Below are positions 6,587 through 10,999 of a DNA stretch of 10,999 nucleotides, one piece after another. How positions within the stretch are numbered: the stretch's first letter is position 1; each line of letters begins with the position of its first letter. Location: assembly GCA_011048585.1 (NCBI GenBank), contig DSDS01000083.1, positions 1 through 10,999 of the forward strand, given 5' to 3'. Source of the stretch: Desulfurivibrio alkaliphilus (GTDB lineage: Bacteria; Desulfobacterota; Desulfobulbia; Desulfobulbales; Desulfurivibrionaceae). The position numbers and the translations under genes are program-made. Under the pieces are notes generated by a model, which worked only from the letters and a program-made list of their open reading frames with translations, did no database searches and was not told the DNA's origin.

Positions 6587-7294
6587 ATGAACAATTCCGT
6601 CCCGGTTTCCGACTTCACGGTTGAATGCCTGAAACTCGGCAAAACCTACCCTCCCGACATAACCGCCCTGCAAAACGTCTCCCTGACCGCCGCCCCCGGG
6701 GAGATTCTTTTCGTCACCGGGGTCAGCGGCGCCGGCAAAAGCACTCTCCTTAAGCTGATTTGCCGCCGGGAGTCCCCCAGTGGCGGCATGGTGATGCTGT
6801 TCGGCCAAAACCTGGCCCGGATCGGCAGCGCCGAAATGCAGCTGATCCGCCGCCGCATCGGGGTGGCCTATCAGGATTTCCGCCTGCTGCCCGACCTGAG
6901 CGTTATGCATAACGTGGCGATGGCCATGGAGGTGGATTATCGCCCCCGCCGCCTTATCCGTCAACGGGTGGGTCGGCTGCTGGAGCAGCTGGGCCTGACC
7001 GACAAGGAGCGGCGCCCGGTATCGGACCTCTCCTTGGGAGAGCAGCAACGGGTAGCCGTCGCCCGGGCCGCCGCCAACCAGCCGGCACTCCTGCTGGCCG
7101 ACGAGCCCACCGGCAACCTGGACGAGAAAAGCGGCGCCTTGGTCATGGCCCTGTTTCGGGAGCTGGCCGCCGCCGGTACCACCGTAATCGCCGCCACCCA
7201 CGACGAAAAACTCCACCGCGACAGCGGTCACCAAGTGTTGCGCCTGGAGCGCGGTTGTTTAGTGGAAGATACCCGTCATGAAAAAGCGTACTAA
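6587..7294 (+). CDS. ftsE: Cell-division ABC transporter ATP-binding protein FtsE
   Basis: 235 residues, close to the usual 220-230. It is the cytoplasmic ATPase of the FtsEX complex, which transmits ATP-driven conformational change through FtsX to periplasmic peptidoglycan-hydrolase activators at the septum. Motifs: Walker A GVSGAGKST (45-53), Q-loop Gln in YQDFRLLPDLSV (Q96), signature LSLGEQQR (148-155), Walker B LLLADEP (168-174), D-loop GNLD (176-179) and the switch His in AATHDE (H205). The signature has Leu in place of the first Gly of LSGGEQ. The RLLPD segment after the Q-loop is typical of FtsE. The ribosome-binding site is poor, and the start codon overlaps the stop of a six-codon upstream reading frame. 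The 3' end overlaps ftsX by 17 bases. Confidence 0.95.
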   Translation: MNNSVPVSDFTVECLKLGKTYPPDITALQNVSLTAAPGEILFVTGVSGAGKSTLLKLICRRESPSGGMVMLFGQNLARIGSAEMQLIRRRIGVAYQDFRLLPDLSVMHNVAMAMEVDYRPRRLIRQRVGRLLEQLGLTDKERRPVSDLSLGEQQRVAVARAAANQPALLLADEPTGNLDEKSGALVMALFRELAAAGTTVIAATHDEKLHRDSGHQVLRLERGCLVEDTRHEKAY

Positions 7295-8177
7295 TCCAAT
7301 CCCCCAGATCCTGCGCCAAACCGGCAGTAATCTGGCTAAAACTTGGCCGACCCAGATCATGGGGCTGTTCACCGTGATGCTGGCGGTATTGATCTTCTCC
7401 TTTTTCCTGCTGGTCCATCTCAATATGCTGGCCACCGGCGCCCGCCTGGGCGAGGAGCTCCGGCTCACCGTCTATCTGGAGCGGGAGATCGAACCGCCTC
7501 TGATGGCCCGCCTGGAACAGCAGATTCGCCAGTTCGGCGATATTGCCGAGGTTCGCTACACCTCCCGCCAGGAGGCTTTTGCCCGTTTTGCCGACCAGCT
7601 CGGCGAGGAGCGGGACATCCTCGACAATCTGGGCCCCGAATTCCTCCCTCCCTCCATCGAGGTTACCCCCAAACCCAGCCTGCGCAGCCCCGATGACCTT
7701 GAACGACTGGCCGCCCATCTGCTGACCCTGCCGGACACCACCCGGGTCCAATACGGCCGGGAGTGGTTGCGGCGCTTCAGCGCCTTCAACCGGGTGCTGC
7801 AGGCGGTGGTATTGATCAGCGGGGTGCTGCTGATCCTCAACATGATCTTCACCATCTCCCACAGTACCCGCCTGGCCATGGCCGCCCGCCGGGAGGAGAT
7901 TGAAATCCTGCGTTTGCTGGGGGCGAGCCGCAGCTACATCAGCATTCCCTTTGTGGCCGAGGGCCTGCTCCAGGGCGGCCTGGGCTCGGGTCTGGGCATG
8001 GCCGCCCTCTGGCTCTTTTACCAGCGGATCGGCAATCCGGTGAACGACCCGGGCCTGCTGGGTCTGTTTACCCCCAGCTTCCTGCCCCTCCCGGTGACTG
8101 CCGGGATCATTGTCGGCGGCACCCTGCTCTGCGTGGTCAGCAGCCTGCTCGTCGTCAACAAAGCCCTGCGGATCTGA
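7278..8177 (+). CDS. ftsX: Cell-division permease-like protein FtsX
   Basis: 299 residues, usual for FtsX. The topology matches the family: a cytoplasmic N-terminus, TM1 (about 28-51), a periplasmic domain (about 52-170) that in other bacteria binds the EnvC-type activator, then TM2 (about 172-194), TM3 (about 222-247) and TM4 (about 272-295). The family segment EEIEILRLLGASRSYI (206-221) follows TM2. It does not transport a known substrate; it couples FtsE ATPase cycles to the periplasm. The ATG lies within the last codons of ftsE (17-base overlap), so translation is probably coupled, and the next gene, the EnvC-like partner, starts three bases after the stop. Confidence 0.95.
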   Translation: MKKRTNPIPQILRQTGSNLAKTWPTQIMGLFTVMLAVLIFSFFLLVHLNMLATGARLGEELRLTVYLEREIEPPLMARLEQQIRQFGDIAEVRYTSRQEAFARFADQLGEERDILDNLGPEFLPPSIEVTPKPSLRSPDDLERLAAHLLTLPDTTRVQYGREWLRRFSAFNRVLQAVVLISGVLLILNMIFTISHSTRLAMAARREEIEILRLLGASRSYISIPFVAEGLLQGGLGSGLGMAALWLFYQRIGNPVNDPGLLGLFTPSFLPLPVTAGIIVGGTLLCVVSSLLVVNKALRI

Positions 8178-8180
8178 GTC

Positions 8181-9437
8181 ATGGGGCACCGACCGAGCAC
8201 CCCCCTGCTTTTGCCCGTCGCCTTGCTGGCCCTGCTGCTGGGCCAACTGCCCTTGGCGGCGGAAGAGGCCTCCCTCTACAAACGCCGTCCACCCACCAGC
8301 GAAGATTATGCCCGCCAGGGTGAAGATTACACCCGGCAACTGGAACGCCTGCATCAGGATTTGGCGGAACAGGAGGGCCTGGCGGTGGAAGCCTGGCAAC
8401 GGGAGCAAAGTCTGCTGGCCGAACTGGCCCAGCTTGATCATGAGGTAACGGTCCGCCAGGAGCGCCAGGGGGAGTTGGAGGAGCAGATCGTCCGCCAACG
8501 GGAGCTGATCGCCCGGCAGAGAGCGGAGCTGGACCAGGCCCTGCTGGAGCTCAACCAAGCCGAGGAACACCTCCGGGCCAGACTGGCCGCCGCCTACCGT
8601 ATGGGGGCCACCGGCCTGCTCAATATTCTCTTTTCCGCCCAATCACTGCCGGAGCTGCTTACTTTCCAGGAAAGTTTTCACCATATAATCGAACATGACC
8701 GTCACAGTTTCGCTCGCTATCGGCAAAACATCGCCAATCTGGAGGAAGCCGGCCAGATGCTCGACCGGAAACAGGCGGAACTGCTGGCCATCAGCGAAGC
8801 GCTGCAACGACAGGAGGAGGAGCTCCAGGAAGCTCGCGACCAACATGCCGCCCTGCTGCGGAGGGCGCAGATTGAGAAGCAGCTTTACCAGCGGGCTCGC
8901 CAGGAGATCGCCCAGGCCACCGAAAAACTGCGGGCCGCCCTGACCGATCTCCAGGCCCGAATGGAGGTCGAAGCGGCGGCCCAGCGCCTGCGGCCCACGC
9001 CATTCACCGGAGATTTCGCCGCCCTGCGCGGCCGCCTGGTACCGCCGACCAGCGGTCCCATCCTGAGCCGCTTCGGCCAAAAGGAGATAGCGAGCCGGTC
9101 GTCCGCCCTGCCCCGGGACCCCAGCAAAGGGATCACCATCGCCGGCGCTCCCGGGGCCGGCGTTTACGCCCTGGCCCGGGGAACCGTCGCCTTTGCCGAT
9201 AATGTCGAGGATTACGGCAAGACGGTAATTATCGATCACGGCAATGAATACTTCAGCCTGGTGGCCGGACTGGGCGATATCCTGACCCTGCCCCGGGCGG
9301 AGGTGCGGCAGGGAGAAATTATCGGTCGCCTGAAGCATGACACCGGAGAGGGGACCGCCGCCGGACCGGTACTCTATCTGGAGATCCGCTGGGGCCTGCG
9401 GCCCATTGATCCCCTCCCCTGGCTCAGAGGTCAATGA
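8181..9437 (+). CDS. envC: EnvC-like murein hydrolase activator (coiled coil plus degenerate LytM/M23 domain)
   Basis: 418 residues, similar to E. coli EnvC. A signal peptide (about 1-27, hydrophobic LLLPVALLALLLG, likely cut near LPLAA) sends it to the periplasm. A long Glu/Gln/Arg/Leu-rich coiled coil (about 45-265) is the part that contacts FtsX in known systems, and a C-terminal LytM (peptidase M23) domain covers about 290-415. The fold signatures remain (VIIDHGNEYFSL; LYLEIRWGLRPIDPLPWL) but zinc ligands are missing: the HxxxD motif reads KGITI with no Asp, the HLS-type His is VAGLG, and the HxH motif is VLYLE. So it is probably not a peptidase but activates amidases, as EnvC does. Its position three bases after ftsX supports this. 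A generic name such as M23-family protein would also be valid. Confidence 0.9.
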   Translation: MGHRPSTPLLLPVALLALLLGQLPLAAEEASLYKRRPPTSEDYARQGEDYTRQLERLHQDLAEQEGLAVEAWQREQSLLAELAQLDHEVTVRQERQGELEEQIVRQRELIARQRAELDQALLELNQAEEHLRARLAAAYRMGATGLLNILFSAQSLPELLTFQESFHHIIEHDRHSFARYRQNIANLEEAGQMLDRKQAELLAISEALQRQEEELQEARDQHAALLRRAQIEKQLYQRARQEIAQATEKLRAALTDLQARMEVEAAAQRLRPTPFTGDFAALRGRLVPPTSGPILSRFGQKEIASRSSALPRDPSKGITIAGAPGAGVYALARGTVAFADNVEDYGKTVIIDHGNEYFSLVAGLGDILTLPRAEVRQGEIIGRLKHDTGEGTAAGPVLYLEIRWGLRPIDPLPWLRGQ

Positions 9438-9439
9438 CC

Positions 9440-9456
9440 GGCCGCGGCGGGCGGCC
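9440..9456. other. GC-rich hairpin after the envC-like gene
   Basis: GGCCGC-GGCGG-GCGGCC could form a 6-pair stem with a 5-base loop just after the stop codon. No T-run follows, so it is at most a weak or factor-assisted terminator, or an mRNA-end stabiliser. Confidence 0.25.
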
Positions 9457-9474
9457 ATTGGGAATGATAAAACA

Positions 9475-9503
9475 TTGTCGAAACGGCACCAACGTGCTAC
9501 CCT
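9475..9503 (+). promoter_or_regulatory. Possible promoter of ctpA with extended -10
   Basis: TTGTCG (9475-9480) is followed after 17 bases by TACCCT (9498-9503), with TG one base before it as in an extended -10. Transcription would start near 9510, upstream of the ATG at 9552 but downstream of the GTG at 9504. This agrees with the shorter ctpA start. Only 3/6 of the -10 matches consensus. Confidence 0.35.
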
Positions 9504-9551
9504 GTGAGCGTTTTAAGTAATCTTTATTCAATTACACATCGAGACCTCTCC

Positions 9552-10880
9552 ATGAAAAATCCCCGCAACCTGGCAGCCAAACTATCCCTGCCCATCCTGG
9601 GCGCCCTCCTGTTTCTGGTCATCGCGGTCTGGCAGTTGCCCGACGGCGTGGCCGGCAAATCGCAACAGGGCACCTACCGTCACCTGGAAACCTTTGCCAA
9701 CGTCCTCCATATCGTGCAGCAGAGCTATGTGGAGGAGATCGACGCCGAAGAGGCGATCCAGGGGGCGATCCGGGGCATGTTGCAAACGCTGGACCCCCAC
9801 TCCTCCTTCCTGCGGGCCGACGACTTCAAGGAACTGCAGATGGAGACCAAGGGTACCTTCACCGGAATCGGGATTGAGATCTCGATGCGGGAGGGGGTGT
9901 TGACGGTGGTTTCCCCCATCGAGGGGACCCCGGCCTTCCGCCAGGGGTTGCGGGCGGCGGACCGGATCGTCCGGATCGACGGCGTCTCCACCAAGGATAT
10001 CTCCCTGATGGAGGCGGTAAAAAAGCTGCGGGGGCCCAAGGGAACCGAGGTGGTGGTCTCAATCATGCGAGAGGGCTGGACGGAGTTCCGCGATATCACC
10101 ATCGTGCGCGACGTGATCCCGATCCACAGCGTCCGCAGCAAGTGGCTGGAGCCGGGCTACGCCCACATCCGGATCTCCAACTTCCAGGCCAAAACAACCC
10201 GCGACTTCCGAACCGCTTTGGAGGAGCTGCACAAAGAGCAGGAGGTAAAGGGTCTGGTGCTGGACCTGCGCAACAACCCCGGCGGCCTGCTGGACCAGGC
10301 AGTGCAGTTGACCGATGTTTTTCTGGAGCGGGGAATCATCGTCTCCACCAAAGGACGGATCCGGGAGCAGAACATGGTTTTTGAGGCTACCGGCAACGGC
10401 CCGGCCTACCGCTTCCCCATCGTGGTGCTGGTCAACGAGGGCAGTGCCAGCGCCTCGGAGATCGTGGCCGGCGCCCTGCAGGATCACCAGCGGGCCATGA
10501 TCATCGGCACCCCCACCTTCGGCAAGGGCTCGGTGCAGACTATTATTCCCCTCAATGACGGCGCCGGCCTGCGTCTGACCACCGCCCGTTACTACACGCC
10601 CAGCGGGGTATCGATTCAGGCCAAGGGAATCACCCCCGACGTGGAGGTGCGCAATGACGATCCCGCCCTCCTGGAGAGCCGTAACGGGGCCCAGTCTCCC
10701 CACCAGATCCTCCGGGAACGGGACCTGCCCCACCACATCGATAACGATACCGACGCTAAGGGGCAGAAACAGGAGAGTAATGGGGAGGAGGAAGAACTGC
10801 TGCTGCAGCTGGCTCGAGACCGTCAGCTCCAGTCGGCCCTGATGCTGCTCAAGGGGGTTCAGATCTTCGGACAGAGGTAA
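9552..10880 (+). CDS. ctpA: C-terminal processing serine protease CtpA (S41 family, PDZ domain)
   Basis: 442 residues from the ATG at 9552. A GTG at 9504 is in frame but would add 16 residues before the signal sequence and lies ahead of the possible transcription start. A signal peptide or anchor (about 9-27, AKLSLPILGALLFLVIAVW) places it in the periplasm. The S41 N-terminal helical part (about 40-95, with LDPHSSFL) is followed by a PDZ domain (about 98-180, GIGIEI, RAADRIVRIDG) and the protease core: Ser300 in GSASASEIVAGALQD, Lys325 in FGKGSVQ, and Gln329, spaced exactly as the Ser-Lys-Gln triad of Tsp/Prc. NNPGGLL (241-247) is also typical. The last 70 or so residues are acidic and polar. 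Such proteases process or degrade periplasmic proteins, including peptidoglycan hydrolases, which fits the ftsEX-envC neighbourhood. The stop codon lies inside a palindromic element. Confidence 0.95.
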   Translation: MKNPRNLAAKLSLPILGALLFLVIAVWQLPDGVAGKSQQGTYRHLETFANVLHIVQQSYVEEIDAEEAIQGAIRGMLQTLDPHSSFLRADDFKELQMETKGTFTGIGIEISMREGVLTVVSPIEGTPAFRQGLRAADRIVRIDGVSTKDISLMEAVKKLRGPKGTEVVVSIMREGWTEFRDITIVRDVIPIHSVRSKWLEPGYAHIRISNFQAKTTRDFRTALEELHKEQEVKGLVLDLRNNPGGLLDQAVQLTDVFLERGIIVSTKGRIREQNMVFEATGNGPAYRFPIVVLVNEGSASASEIVAGALQDHQRAMIIGTPTFGKGSVQTIIPLNDGAGLRLTTARYYTPSGVSIQAKGITPDVEVRNDDPALLESRNGAQSPHQILRERDLPHHIDNDTDAKGQKQESNGEEEELLLQLARDRQLQSALMLLKGVQIFGQR

Positions 10881-10984
10881 TCGTTCAGCAGCACCGCATC
10901 TTCGGGCGATCAGCCAGGCTTACGTACACGGGGTACGCGGCGCTTGGCCGCTTGCCCGAACCTGCGGCACTGCTTAACGATTAC
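10877..10984. repeat. 108-base imperfect palindromic element after ctpA
   Basis: The outer arms are GTAATCGTT (10877-10885) and AACGATTAC (10976-10984), perfectly complementary. Moving inward, AGCAG/CTGCT, CCGCA/TGCGG and TTCGGGC/GCCCGAA also pair, separated by mismatches of one or two bases: 26 of 31 positions on each side. The centre holds CGTAC-ACGGG-GTACG (10923-10937). The whole could fold into one long hairpin or cruciform. There is no T-run, so it is not a classical terminator. It has the look of a dispersed intergenic palindromic repeat or a small non-coding mobile element, but the window shows only one copy. Confidence 0.65.
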
Positions 10985-10999
10985 AGCCCGTTAAATCGA

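Noticed and set aside
7143..8642. Open reading frame of 499 codons on the minus strand across ftsE, ftsX and envC
   Set aside because: Gln/Gly-rich shadow of three well-supported plus-strand genes; no domain or ribosome-binding site.
9484..9499. Possible sigma-54 promoter before ctpA (CGGCAC ... GTGCT)
   Set aside because: The GG and GC elements are 11 rather than 12 bases apart and the -12 lacks TTGC; spacing is critical for RpoN.
9504..9551. GTG start of ctpA adding 16 residues
   Set aside because: No ribosome-binding site, it would push the signal peptide inward, and it precedes the probable transcript start; ATG 9552 gives a normal signal sequence.
10877..10984. Integron attC site or intrinsic terminator
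   Set aside because: No attC-type R'/R'' core sites, no integrase gene, and no T-run after the hairpin; left as an unassigned palindromic element.

Overview
The window looks like chromosomal DNA of a GC-rich (about 60%) Gram-negative, flagellated bacterium, most like a deltaproteobacterium (Desulfobacterota, possibly Desulfobulbales or Desulfurivibrio-like). The basis is the gene order (a sigma-54 regulatory block leading into flgB-flgC, next to ftsE-ftsX-envC-like-ctpA) and the style of the proteins. The taxonomic guess is an inference, not a database match. All genes look intact and share similar composition. There is no rRNA, tRNA, CRISPR array, insertion sequence or phage gene, and no stretch over 300 bases lacks a gene.

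The left part (1-6390) lies entirely on the minus strand and is a flagellar regulatory block. In transcription order it holds: a sigma-54 activator with only an AAA+ domain and a Fis-type helix-turn-helix; a large exported tetratricopeptide-repeat (TPR) protein that overlaps it by 17 bases; a soluble PAS-containing histidine-kinase-like protein; an NtrC-family response regulator; a strong -24/-12 (sigma-54) promoter in the 62-base gap; then flgB and the start of flgC, which runs off the window. This reads as a transcriptional cascade. A housekeeping-type promoter (-35 at 6472-6477) makes the regulators, and the response regulator with RpoN would then fire the rod operon promoter next door.

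A 196-base divergent intergenic region (6391-6586) carries that promoter, two 16-base palindromes and a weaker possible promoter for the plus-strand genes.

The right part (6587-10880) is a plus-strand cell-envelope block: ftsE and ftsX (17-base overlap), an EnvC-like coiled-coil/LytM protein 3 bases later, and, after a 114-base gap with its own possible promoter, the S41 processing protease ctpA. FtsEX is expected to control the periplasmic EnvC-like protein, whose degenerate LytM domain suggests it activates amidases rather than cutting peptidoglycan. Right after ctpA, overlapping its stop codon, is a 108-base imperfect palindrome (10877-10984) that looks like an intergenic repeat element.

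The most interesting points are: the kinase-like protein has Gln (residue 151) where the phosphoacceptor His should be, while the ATP-binding motifs and the ExxN phosphatase motif remain; the upstream activator has GAFTHA in place of GAFTGA; the sigma-54 promoter before flgB is nearly perfect; and the palindrome after ctpA.
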